DNA from: Clostridiales bacterium UBA4039
GTDB lineage: Bacteria; Bacillota; Clostridia; Lachnospirales; Vallitaleaceae
Length of the DNA: 13,749 nucleotides
Direction: 5' to 3'
Assembly (NCBI GenBank): GCA_002382805.1
Contig: DGAD01000044.1
Span: 1-13,749, forward strand
Part shown: in pieces, positions 1-6,843 of the stretch
How the letters are laid out: every line of letters begins with the position of its first letter
How positions within the stretch are numbered: the stretch's first letter is position 1
The notes under the pieces: model-generated
Seen by the model: only the letters and a program-made list of their open reading frames with translations
Databases searched by the model: none
What the model was told of the DNA's origin: nothing
Made by a program: the position numbers and the translations under genes

Positions 1-15
1 ATTTGACAAAGAGCC

Positions 16-54
16 AAAAAAGTCCTCTATTCGGAACATGAATAGAGGACTTTT
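16..54 (-). terminator. Intrinsic terminator after the yhcH-family gene
   Basis: A perfect 11-bp stem (22-32 with 40-50) encloses a 7-nt loop. It is extended by A-T pairs, and on the minus strand it is followed by a run of six T residues. It lies just past the stop codon at 67-69, so it should end the polymerase/YolD/small-protein/YhcH transcript. The plus strand also has a short T run after the stem, so it may work in both directions. Confidence 0.85.
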
Positions 55-66
55 CTATGCTTTTAA

Positions 67-534
67 CTAAAGAATGCTGTAACGAATCTTGACGACAACT
101 TTTTTTATCTTCATCAGCTCTTGATATTCGCATCCAGGGCGGTGAATGTCTGTAGGAAAAAAGATTGCATAATCGCCTGGAAACAGGGTAATCAATCGTT
201 CACCCGCAGGATTCTCATAGAATATCACGTCTTTTTCCGGGCGTTTATCTTCTTTGACCTGTGTTGCACTATTTAAGAATGCATGTCCGATGCGTTCGCC
301 TCCGCTAACAAGATATTGTATATCCACATATTCCTCATGCGTCTCTGGTCGCCTGTTTTCAACATGATCGGTATCGACCTCTTGTACAAGAGCAAAGATA
401 TCCGTTCCTTCTATCTCATACCGTCCGGTCTCCATCGCCACAAAATCATGGGTTTGCAAGTATTCTAATGCTGTTTGAATTGCTTTAGGATACGTTCTTT
501 TTTCATCTAACTGTTGAATATTTCCTAATATCAT
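67..534 (-). CDS. YhcH/YjgK/YiaL-family protein (DUF386), 155 aa
   Basis: The protein matches the YhcH/YiaL/EbgC-type cupin family, whose usual length of about 150 residues it has. Family features seen are the ENRRPETHEEYVDIQY block (residues 59-74) and the FFPTDIHRPGCE block (125-136). These supply His66 and His131, probably for metal or sugar binding. One characterised relative, NanQ, is an anomerase for N-acetylneuraminate, and others sit in sugar operons; the substrate here is unknown. The ATG at 534 is chosen because GGAGG lies 5 nt before it. A longer reading from 564 would overlap the upstream gene and has no such site. It is the last gene of the unit, 14 nt after the small CxxxxC gene and just before the terminator. 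It is a cytoplasmic protein with no signal sequence. Its placement behind a translesion polymerase is unusual; the nearby MurNAc operon hints at amino-sugar metabolism, which is inference. Confidence 0.88.
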   Translation of the reverse strand: MILGNIQQLDEKRTYPKAIQTALEYLQTHDFVAMETGRYEIEGTDIFALVQEVDTDHVENRRPETHEEYVDIQYLVSGGERIGHAFLNSATQVKEDKRPEKDVIFYENPAGERLITLFPGDYAIFFPTDIHRPGCEYQELMKIKKVVVKIRYSIL

Positions 535-548
535 ATTGCCTCCATTAT

Positions 549-734
549 CTATCGTACCGGACACACGCCATTGACACAGTTTTCATCGGCTTGAATACCT
601 ACGACTTCATATGCTTGTTCTTGGGTTTGCTTAAGCGTTGCCCCTTTAAAAATATTACCTACAACTTGCTTTGCATGGATTCGCTGCCCATCATCCGTAA
701 AGATAAATGGATATTGAATATGTTCAATTCGCAT
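549..734 (-). CDS. Uncharacterised 61-aa protein with C-terminal CxxxxC
   Basis: This small gene is not one I recognise. The ATG at 734 has AGGAGG 7 nt upstream, while an upstream extension to 890 runs inside the YolD gene and has no support. The product is a soluble 61-residue protein beginning MRIEHIQYPF and ending ENCVNGVCPVR. The two cysteines are four residues apart, five residues or fewer from the C-terminus. They could bind metal or form a redox pair. No transmembrane or signal segment is seen. It lies 61 nt after the YolD-like gene and 14 nt before the YhcH-family gene, so it is almost surely cotranscribed with the latter. A possible promoter precedes it. Coding status is inferred from the strong ribosome site and tight packing; function is unknown. 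Confidence 0.72.
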   Translation of the reverse strand: MRIEHIQYPFIFTDDGQRIHAKQVVGNIFKGATLKQTQEQAYEVVGIQADENCVNGVCPVR

Positions 735-777
735 GACATAACCTCCTACTTTTGCAAATGATTTTCCATCACTTTCT

Positions 778-806
778 ATTTTATAGCATATGAAGTCACA
801 TATCAA
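778..806 (-). promoter_or_regulatory. Possible internal sigmaA promoter before the small CxxxxC gene
   Basis: On the minus strand TTGATA (801-806) and TAAAAT (778-783) are separated by 17 nt, and each matches the consensus at 5 of 6 positions. It overlaps the end of the YolD-like gene. If active, transcription would start near 771 and would express the small gene and the YhcH-family gene without SOS induction. The region is AT-rich, so a chance match is possible. Confidence 0.45.
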
Positions 807-1221
807 TACTATACACATCATCAATATTAATTTTATCTTTGCCGACCAACGATATTTTTTGATTAAAGACATCAATCTTTTCAACGTCACCTACATGTGT
901 CACATACTGTCCGCCTTCTTTGTATCGATCTGCTTCAAAAAATACTATCTTAACTTTTGCCGCTCCTATCTGCTGCAACTTCTGCTCAATCTTTCGCAGC
1001 GTTTCATCGATAATACTCTTCTGGGTTTCATCTAGTATTTTTTTCTCTTGGGTGTATCGGGCTAATTCACCAACCGCTGTGTCATAACCGACGACTGCTG
1101 AAAACGGCGCAAATTGAGCTGCACGCTTTGAACGTTCCATCAAAGGTCTGTTCAAGGATTTAGGACGGCTAATGTCTAATATATCTTGGTAGTCATCTAT
1201 GCTTCGCTCTACTTTTCTCAT
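796..1221 (-). CDS. YolD-like family protein, 141 aa
   Basis: The segment MERSKRAAQFAPFSAVVGYD (residues 28-47) is the hallmark of YolD-like proteins. These small proteins are encoded next to UvrX/YqjW-type Y-family polymerases in Firmicutes and are usually in the LexA regulon. Their role is not settled; they are often assumed to be polymerase accessory factors, by analogy with UmuD beside UmuC. The N-terminal half carries the conserved motif and the middle (about 56-90) is charged and probably helical. The C-terminal part (about 90-141) looks like a small beta domain ending in IDDVYSIDM. The ATG at 1221 is preceded by AAGGAAGG at 6 nt. It begins 34 nt after the polymerase stop codon, so the two genes share the SOS promoter. 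No catalytic residues are evident. Confidence 0.85.
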   Translation of the reverse strand: MRKVERSIDDYQDILDISRPKSLNRPLMERSKRAAQFAPFSAVVGYDTAVGELARYTQEKKILDETQKSIIDETLRKIEQKLQQIGAAKVKIVFFEADRYKEGGQYVTHVGDVEKIDVFNQKISLVGKDKINIDDVYSIDM

Positions 1222-1255
1222 ACCGAGCCTTCCTTTCTATTGGTATACTGTCGTT

Positions 1256-2755
1256 CTAAGCTTTGTGCCCTCCTATTTGACGATTTCGCTCTTTGGTTGT
1301 GGCTCCTTCTTGTAGATTCATTCCCTTTAGGATTGCATTCTTTCCATACTTTTTCTTTATGCTTAAGACCGCTTGCTGTATTTTCTTTTCTTTTTTTAGC
1401 GCTTGGTCTAATTGATGTTGTTTCGTCTCATCTGTAAAAAGGTTGAGTTGCTCATAAGCACAAGCACGGGCGGCTTGATCTTCACTTTCTACATGGTTGG
1501 CTACAATATTGATGCGTCGCACAAGTAGCTGTGGATGCACAATCTCGTCAAACAACTTCATCACGGCTTCCATAATCCATTGAGTTGAGGATGTCTTCTG
1601 GGAAAGGTTGGTTGTTCCATTAGCATGTTTTGGTACTTTGCGCCCATAATAATCTGTTTTTACCTCACCACTATATCGCCTAGCAATCAAAGGATCTGTG
1701 AGATTTGAGATATCATAGCCTATGGTAAGCACAAGTTGGTCTGTAACCAAACCCTTATCGACCAAGTCCAAGACTAAGAGGTCGGTCATTTCCTGCACAA
1801 TAATACGCGCTTTATCAAATGTGTATGGCGTATGTAGCACCTGCCCTGCTCCTGTACTTTGATTCTTTGGTTTATATGCTTTAACTTCTGCGAGTGTACA
1901 AGGTTCAACTCCCCATGCGTGATCAATCAGCAGTTCGCCATTGACACCAAAAAGTTGGTACAATAAGGCTTCATTCTTAATTGAGCATCGTGCAATATCT
2001 CCCATTGTAAATATTCCATTGTCTTGAAGTTTTTTGGCATACCCTTTTCCCACTCGCCAAAAGTCCGTGAGCGGTTGATGCGCCCATAGCTTTTGTCGAT
2101 AGCTCATCACATCAAGGTCGGCAATGCGTACTCCGTCTGCATCTGCCGGTATGTGTTTGGCAACAATATCCATGGCTATCTTGCACAAGTAAAGATTGGT
2201 TCCAAGTCCTGCTGTTGCTGTAATTCCAACCGTTCTTATAATATCTTGTACCATACGTTTTGTGAATTCATAGGGGTTAAGTTTTAACGGCTTTAGGTAA
2301 TGTGTAATATCTATAAATACTTCGTCAATGGAGTAGACATGTATATCTTCCGGAGCGACATATTTCATGTATATCGCATAGATACGGGCACTGTATTTCA
2401 TGTAGAGAGCCATCCTTGGTGGAGCAACAATATAATCAATCCCCAGCTTTGGCTCTTGCTCTAGTTCAGTAGAAAAATATGAGCTTCCTACAAAGGTTTT
2501 AGTTGCGAGTTGCTGTAATCGAAGCGCATTGGCTTGTTTTACTTTTTCAATAACTTCAAACAACCTCGCTCTTCCCGGAATATCAAAGGCTTTAAGCGCT
2601 GGAGAAACAGCAAGGCATATTGTTTTTTCAGATCGGCTGTTGTCCGCTACAACAAGATTTGTTGTTAGTGGATCAAGATTGCGCTCAATACATTCTACGG
2701 ATGCATAAAATGATTTTAAATCAATCGCTGCATATATTCGATTCGTCGATTCCAT
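1256..2755 (-). CDS. Y-family translesion DNA polymerase, UmuC/UvrX type
   Basis: This is a UmuC/DinB-superfamily error-prone polymerase that copies past damaged bases. The catalytic acidic residues are visible: Asp12 in AAIDLKSFYASVE, and Asp144-Glu145 in YSIDEVFIDI. The palm and fingers occupy about 1-230. A helix-hairpin-helix thumb follows at about 220-270, and the little-finger domain spans about 300-425. A QLNLF sequence at 436-440 matches the beta-clamp binding motif, the same pentapeptide as in E. coli UmuC. The C-terminus ends RNRQIGGHKA, as is typical of Firmicute UvrX/YqjW-like proteins. The start at 2755 is chosen because GAGG lies 8 nt before it; an ATG 6 nt upstream is too close to that site. 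Length is 499 residues, somewhat longer than the 410-430 typical of UvrX/YqjW. It is the first gene of an SOS-controlled unit with a YolD-like partner. Confidence 0.95.
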   Translation of the reverse strand: MESTNRIYAAIDLKSFYASVECIERNLDPLTTNLVVADNSRSEKTICLAVSPALKAFDIPGRARLFEVIEKVKQANALRLQQLATKTFVGSSYFSTELEQEPKLGIDYIVAPPRMALYMKYSARIYAIYMKYVAPEDIHVYSIDEVFIDITHYLKPLKLNPYEFTKRMVQDIIRTVGITATAGLGTNLYLCKIAMDIVAKHIPADADGVRIADLDVMSYRQKLWAHQPLTDFWRVGKGYAKKLQDNGIFTMGDIARCSIKNEALLYQLFGVNGELLIDHAWGVEPCTLAEVKAYKPKNQSTGAGQVLHTPYTFDKARIIVQEMTDLLVLDLVDKGLVTDQLVLTIGYDISNLTDPLIARRYSGEVKTDYYGRKVPKHANGTTNLSQKTSSTQWIMEAVMKLFDEIVHPQLLVRRINIVANHVESEDQAARACAYEQLNLFTDETKQHQLDQALKKEKKIQQAVLSIKKKYGKNAILKGMNLQEGATTKERNRQIGGHKA

Positions 2756-2808
2756 ATTCATGACCTCTTTACGATACATTTTCATTATATAGGCTTTCCC
2801 CTATATAC

Positions 2809-2837
2809 AGTATAGCTTAGAACATACGTTCGGTCAA
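2809..2837 (-). promoter_or_regulatory. SigmaA promoter of the polymerase operon
   Basis: The minus strand carries TTGACC (2832-2837), a 17-nt spacer and TATACT (2809-2814), each a 5-of-6 match to consensus. Transcription should begin near 2802, about 47 nt before the polymerase ATG. The spacer holds a complete LexA site. Confidence 0.85.
2819..2832 (-). promoter_or_regulatory. LexA-binding SOS box
   Basis: The minus strand reads CGAACGTATGTTCT, with a perfect GAAC-N4-GTTC core (2820-2831). This fits the Bacillus/Clostridium LexA consensus CGAAC-N4-GTTCG/C at all but the last base. It lies between -35 and -10, so bound LexA would block RNA polymerase. This predicts damage-inducible expression of the Y-family polymerase and YolD-like genes. 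Confidence 0.92.
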
Positions 2838-2851
2838 GTTTGGCTATCCAT

Positions 2852-2889
2852 AAAAATGGAAGTTAATCTCACATATAAGACTAACTTCC
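2852..2889 (-). terminator. Intrinsic terminator of the mur operon
   Basis: On the minus strand an 8-bp stem GGAAGTTA/TAACTTCC (2882-2889 with 2858-2865) has an inner TCT/AGA extension and is followed by ATTTTTA. It lies 43 nt past the EIIA stop codon and about 15 nt before the SOS promoter, separating the two transcription units. Confidence 0.75.
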
Positions 2890-2932
2890 GATTGCTTTTC
2901 ACCTATTTTCACCGTAATAGACTGTCGCCGCT

Positions 2933-3388
2933 TCACCGTACAGTCATTACCTTATCTTTTACTTTTACATGCCCTTGCTTTTCAATGGTTATCTGGTGCT
3001 CTGATGTCACGACAACAGGGGTTATCAATGAGGGAACCTTATCTTTTATTGCCTTTATATCAACTTCACAGAGCAAGTCACCTACCTTAACCTTATCGCC
3101 GACTTTAACATGCATACGTATGCCTTCGCCTTTGAGCTTAACTGTATCTAGGCCAAAGTGCACCAATATCTCAACACCACTGGGACTTTTTAACCCATAA
3201 GCATGTCCTGTCTCAAATGCTACCGTGACTTCCCCTTTAATTGGCGAACAGATTCTTCCATTAGAAGGATTTACGGCAAATCCTTCTCCCATCATTTTTT
3301 GTGAAAAAACAGGATCAGGCACTTCTTCCATTCTTATGAGCTCTCCTTCAACGGGAGAACAGACTAGAGTTACTTTGTTCATTAACAT
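2933..3388 (-). CDS. PTS glucose-family EIIA component (Crr-like), 151 aa
   Basis: This is a stand-alone EIIA domain of the glucose superfamily. It accepts phosphate from HPr on His77, in the motif VEILVHFGLDTV, and hands it to a partner EIIB cysteine. The second active-site His is His62, in ETGHAYGL. The fold's opening motif, SPVEGELI, is at 11-18. The length of about 150 residues equals that of a complete EIIA-Glc. The ATG at 3388 has AGGAGG 7 nt upstream and sits 1 nt after the mupG stop. An in-frame start at 3421 would run deep into mupG. As the last gene of the mur operon it is the obvious phosphate donor for the MurP-like EIIBC, which lacks an EIIA domain. It could also serve other EIIA-less transporters, as Crr does. 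Confidence 0.92.
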   Translation of the reverse strand: MLMNKVTLVCSPVEGELIRMEEVPDPVFSQKMMGEGFAVNPSNGRICSPIKGEVTVAFETGHAYGLKSPSGVEILVHFGLDTVKLKGEGIRMHVKVGDKVKVGDLLCEVDIKAIKDKVPSLITPVVVTSEHQITIEKQGHVKVKDKVMTVR

Positions 3389-3389
3389 G

Positions 3390-4454
3390 TCATTTCCTCC
3401 TGACCAAGCGCAAACGATCACCGCGTTGAATCATACCGACAAGCCTTATGTATGCATCGTCTAATTGTCCGATGACATTAACACGATGGTCTGCTTCCAA
3501 TGCTTTGTAAACTAATTGCATCTCACCACTATATCTTTTATATAAATGATTATCGATTGTCAACGCACCTTGCTCGCGCTTAATGCAGTTGTCTTGCTCG
3601 ATTTTCATTCCACTGTTTGTTGAGTATTCTCTTGATTCTAAAAATCTAAACGCATATGCCCCTGAATCTTCCCTAATTGTATATTCCTTGTCATAAAGTT
3701 TGGTATACTGACTTTCTAGGTGGATTGGAACACTGATAATTCCATGATGAATATAATCCATAATCCATTGTACCTGGGTCATATCCATATTAAGATCACC
3801 CAAAAGAACTAAATCCATCGAATACTGGTTCGCCGCTTCTATAAAGCTTACATACGGAGCTATATTTCTTTGGTGTTCTAACGTAGGTAATCCATCAAAA
3901 ATAGGTCCTCGCCGCGCATTGTCCCCTGCAATAAACATGGCAATATCGTAACCACAGAGTCGTAATTGTTGATTTTTCCCCTGAAAAAAGGAACACTCTA
4001 GTCCCGTCTCTTGGCGAGGATAATAATTATGAATTGCTAGAGGTTTTTTCCCTGCCTTAGATAATGCCGCCATCATATCCGGCTTAAGCGTCGATGCATT
4101 GACTGCAATGTCAATCTCTTCCATGGCTTCTTGTATCTGTTCTTGTGTAAATCCATAATCCACGCGTATGACATCTATATCTAATGTGTTTTTTAGCTCT
4201 ACCATGGTCTTGCATCCAAAAAGCTCCAGTGTTCGTTGAGATATATCTGCTATGATATTAAACCCAAACGCTTTTAACTCGTTTAACATATCTATAATCG
4301 ATTGTTTGTAGCTTGCTTTATCTTCTGCCTCTTCCATAATATGTAAAGAGGTGAAGATGTAAACATCTTCACTCTCTATTTGTTGAAGAAAAGGCTTTTG
4401 CTGTTCATAGGAAGATACATAGACAGAAAATCCAAATCTTACATTTTTATTCAT
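3390..4454 (-). CDS. mupG: MupG-type 6-phospho-N-acetylmuramidase (DUF871)
   Basis: The 354-residue protein matches the DUF871 family. Its Staphylococcus aureus member MupG is an intracellular glycosidase that splits MurNAc-6-phosphate-GlcNAc, the disaccharide imported by MurP. A TIM-barrel-like N-terminal domain covers about 1-235. Conserved segments are FTSL (34-37), HNYYPR (142-147), FIAGD (174-178) and RRGPIFDGLPTLE (181-193). A second, cyclophilin-like domain fills about 240-354 and contains the family signature YSGEMQ. Older databases call the family outer surface protein, but no signal peptide is present and a cytoplasmic site fits its role. It starts 1 nt after murP stops and has only a poor ribosome site, so translation is probably coupled to murP. 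Operon context with murQ and murP strongly supports the MupG assignment over other DUF871 members. Confidence 0.88.
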   Translation of the reverse strand: MNKNVRFGFSVYVSSYEQQKPFLQQIESEDVYIFTSLHIMEEAEDKASYKQSIIDMLNELKAFGFNIIADISQRTLELFGCKTMVELKNTLDIDVIRVDYGFTQEQIQEAMEEIDIAVNASTLKPDMMAALSKAGKKPLAIHNYYPRQETGLECSFFQGKNQQLRLCGYDIAMFIAGDNARRGPIFDGLPTLEHQRNIAPYVSFIEAANQYSMDLVLLGDLNMDMTQVQWIMDYIHHGIISVPIHLESQYTKLYDKEYTIREDSGAYAFRFLESREYSTNSGMKIEQDNCIKREQGALTIDNHLYKRYSGEMQLVYKALEADHRVNVIGQLDDAYIRLVGMIQRGDRLRLVRRK

Positions 4455-4455
4455 G

Positions 4456-5937
4456 TTAATTCACACTCACACTTTCTTGCCCCATACTTCCATGTATCTC
4501 AAGTTCTTCTTGACCAACTTCTGCCACATCACTATCTTTGATAAAGATGGCTGTAACGATGAAACCGCCAATATATGCAACGACTAATCCGATAAAGTAG
4601 TTTAACATTGAACCTGGCTGCATAAGTGGTATCGCAGTAATTCCTGACGGTCCCCAAGCGGTTGCAAGTACTTTAGTAATCATGACATAGGCTCCACCAA
4701 AACCTGCTCCAAGCCCTGCTGTAATAAATGGTTTACCCATAGGTAAAGTTACTCCATAAATTAGTGGCTCACCAATCCCAAGAATTCCTGCCGGCAATGC
4801 ACCTGAGATGACTTTTTTCATTTGATGATTACCTACTTTTTTAGCTTTAATATAAATAGCAATCGCTGCGCCTACTTGTCCGGCTCCCGCCATAGCAAGT
4901 ACAGGGAATAAGGAAACTCCACCCATTGCTTCAAGTTGAACTGCATAGATTGGAATTAATCCATGATGTAGTCCTAACAATACCATCGGAAGGAACAATG
5001 CAGATAGCACAAATCCAGAGATAATGTTTACTACAGCTATATCCGAAGACACTAACACTTCAAGGACCTTAACAAGATAATCTGAAAAGATTCCCGATAC
5101 CGGCATGATAATAACAACAAATAAAACGGCGGTTATTGCTAATGTTAGCAACGGAGTTACAATAAGGTCCAAAACATCCGGCACCAATTTTCTAATGCGT
5201 TTTTCTATTTTGGCAAGAATGTATACACCAACGATAACGCCGATAACTCCACCTTTACCTGAGCGCAATACAGATAATAATGGCGACTCATCATTGTACA
5301 TCCCAAAAATTCCAGAGATTTCATTGATTTGTGCCATAACCGACATTGCACCGAGCATACCACCAAGGGCTTCTGTCGCTCCAAATTTTTTGGCTGCATT
5401 AATACCGGTGAAAATCGTAAAGTAACTTAAGAATGAACCACCGATAAGTGAAAAGAAGAGTCGAATAGTATTCCATACTTCACTTGAGGCTAGATTTCCT
5501 GTGGATTGAAGGTTCGTAATCAATCCTGCAAAACCATTGAATATCCCGGCAGCAATAATCGCTGGAATCAGTGGAATAAATATTTCACCAATGGTTCGAA
5601 GCCCTTGCTTTAAGCGGCTTTGTTTTTGTTTTCCTTTGATTGCTTCTTTATTTGCTTTCCAGTTTTCATCGGATACTTGCGGATTCTTGTCAAGCTTTGC
5701 CACAATTAAAAACTCGTCCAGCAATTGTTTTGCCTTTCCAGGTCCGACAATAATCTGTAGTGTACCATCTCCGATAACTCCCATAACACCTTCAAGTTTC
5801 TTTAAACTTGCAATGTCGGCTAAGGAATCATCCTTAAGCTGAAGTCGAAGACGTGTCATACAATTTGTCGCACTGATTATATTACCTGTTCCCCCAACAT
5901 GTTCAATAATGTGTTTTGATAATTGATTATAATCCAT
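4456..5937 (-). CDS. murP: PTS EIIBC transporter for MurNAc / MurNAc-GlcNAc (MurP-like)
   Basis: This 493-residue membrane permease phosphorylates its sugar during import. The EIIB domain (about 1-80) carries the phosphorylated Cys26 in ATNCMTRLRL. The EIIC domain (about 105-475) has many hydrophobic helices and the conserved blocks GLHHGLIPI and LPAGILGIGEPLIYGVTLP. It belongs to the glucose-glucoside/sucrose branch of EIIBC proteins, which includes MurP, ScrA and TreB. Sequence alone does not fix the substrate; the operon with murQ, mupG and murR makes MurNAc or MurNAc-GlcNAc by far the best choice. It has no EIIA domain, and a separate EIIA gene follows two genes later. AGGAGG lies 5 nt before the ATG and overlaps the murQ stop codon. 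The hydrophilic C-terminal tail (about 470-493) is unremarkable. Confidence 0.9.
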   Translation of the reverse strand: MDYNQLSKHIIEHVGGTGNIISATNCMTRLRLQLKDDSLADIASLKKLEGVMGVIGDGTLQIIVGPGKAKQLLDEFLIVAKLDKNPQVSDENWKANKEAIKGKQKQSRLKQGLRTIGEIFIPLIPAIIAAGIFNGFAGLITNLQSTGNLASSEVWNTIRLFFSLIGGSFLSYFTIFTGINAAKKFGATEALGGMLGAMSVMAQINEISGIFGMYNDESPLLSVLRSGKGGVIGVIVGVYILAKIEKRIRKLVPDVLDLIVTPLLTLAITAVLFVVIIMPVSGIFSDYLVKVLEVLVSSDIAVVNIISGFVLSALFLPMVLLGLHHGLIPIYAVQLEAMGGVSLFPVLAMAGAGQVGAAIAIYIKAKKVGNHQMKKVISGALPAGILGIGEPLIYGVTLPMGKPFITAGLGAGFGGAYVMITKVLATAWGPSGITAIPLMQPGSMLNYFIGLVVAYIGGFIVTAIFIKDSDVAEVGQEELEIHGSMGQESVSVN

Positions 5938-5946
5938 AACAACCTC

Positions 5947-6840
5947 CTAAATTAGTGCGTTTTTAATATGTCCCTTTCCTTTTTCAAGTCGCTTTTTTGC
6001 TGTATCTGCGTCACACTCCAACAACAGCATTGTAATCGCAAGTTTTACATGTCCATCGGCTTGTTCCAGAGCTTTTTTGGCGGTTTCACGGTCCACCTCG
6101 CTCGCCTGCATGACAATATTTTCCGCTCTTACTTTTAGCTTCATGTTAGTCTGCTGTACATCCACCATTAAGTTTTTGTAGGCTTTTCCGATACCGACCA
6201 TTGAAGCCGTTGATATCATATTAACCACCATTTTTTGTGCAGTTCCCGCTTTAAGCCGTGTCGATCCGGTCAAAACTTCCGGTCCCGTAACAACTTCAAT
6301 CGGAATATCTGCTGCTACACCGACTTTGGAGCCTTTGTTACATGTGATTCCAACAGTTGTACATCCAACCTCTTTTGCATAGGATAGTCCACCGATAACA
6401 TACGGCGTACGTCCACTTGCCGCTAATCCGATAACAACATCTTTGCTTTTTAAATCAATGTCCTTTAAGTCTTGTATACCAAATGCTTCACTATCTTCTG
6501 CGCCTTCTACCGCACGTATAAATGCTCTTTCACCACCCGCAATAAGACCAACCACTTTTTCCGGTGGTGTTCCAAATGTTGGAGGACATTCAACCGCATC
6601 AAGTAACCCTAAGCGTCCGCTTGTTCCTGCGCCCATATATATCAAGCGTCCTTCTTGTTCAAATGCTTTTATAACGGCTTCCACCGCTTTGGCTACATAG
6701 CTTAGTTCTTTTTCCACCGCCTTGGCTACAGAAGCATCTTCTTCATTCATGACTCGAAGAACTTCTTCTATAGGCATTCCATCTAATTGCATCGTTTTGG
6801 TATTTCTATTTTCTGTTACTAATTTGCCCAGATTTGTCAT
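5947..6840 (-). CDS. murQ: N-acetylmuramic acid 6-phosphate etherase (MurQ)
   Basis: MurQ cleaves the lactyl ether of MurNAc-6-phosphate, giving GlcNAc-6-phosphate and D-lactate. The 297-residue protein is full length. A SIS sugar-phosphate fold begins with YMGAGTSGRLGLLDAVECPPTFG (residues 68-90, cut here for orientation). Glu84 corresponds to the catalytic Glu83 of the E. coli enzyme, and Glu115 in VEGAEDSEAFG to its second Glu114. Other family blocks are GLAASGRTPYVIG and TGPEVLTGSTRLKAGTAQK. The C-terminal UBA-like helical region (about 240-297) is complete. The ATG at 6840 follows the murR stop by 3 nt, with AAAGGA upstream. The product feeds NagA, which is not in this window. Confidence 0.97.
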   Translation of the reverse strand: MTNLGKLVTENRNTKTMQLDGMPIEEVLRVMNEEDASVAKAVEKELSYVAKAVEAVIKAFEQEGRLIYMGAGTSGRLGLLDAVECPPTFGTPPEKVVGLIAGGERAFIRAVEGAEDSEAFGIQDLKDIDLKSKDVVIGLAASGRTPYVIGGLSYAKEVGCTTVGITCNKGSKVGVAADIPIEVVTGPEVLTGSTRLKAGTAQKMVVNMISTASMVGIGKAYKNLMVDVQQTNMKLKVRAENIVMQASEVDRETAKKALEQADGHVKLAITMLLLECDADTAKKRLEKGKGHIKNALI

Positions 6841-6843
6841 AAC

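Noticed and set aside
30..44. GAAC-containing loop of the first terminator as a second SOS box
   Set aside because: It lacks the matching GTTC half and lies in a hairpin loop past the last gene.
549..890. 113-residue version of the small gene starting at 890
   Set aside because: The first 52 residues lie mostly inside the YolD-like gene in another frame; the ATG at 734 has AGGAGG at the right distance.
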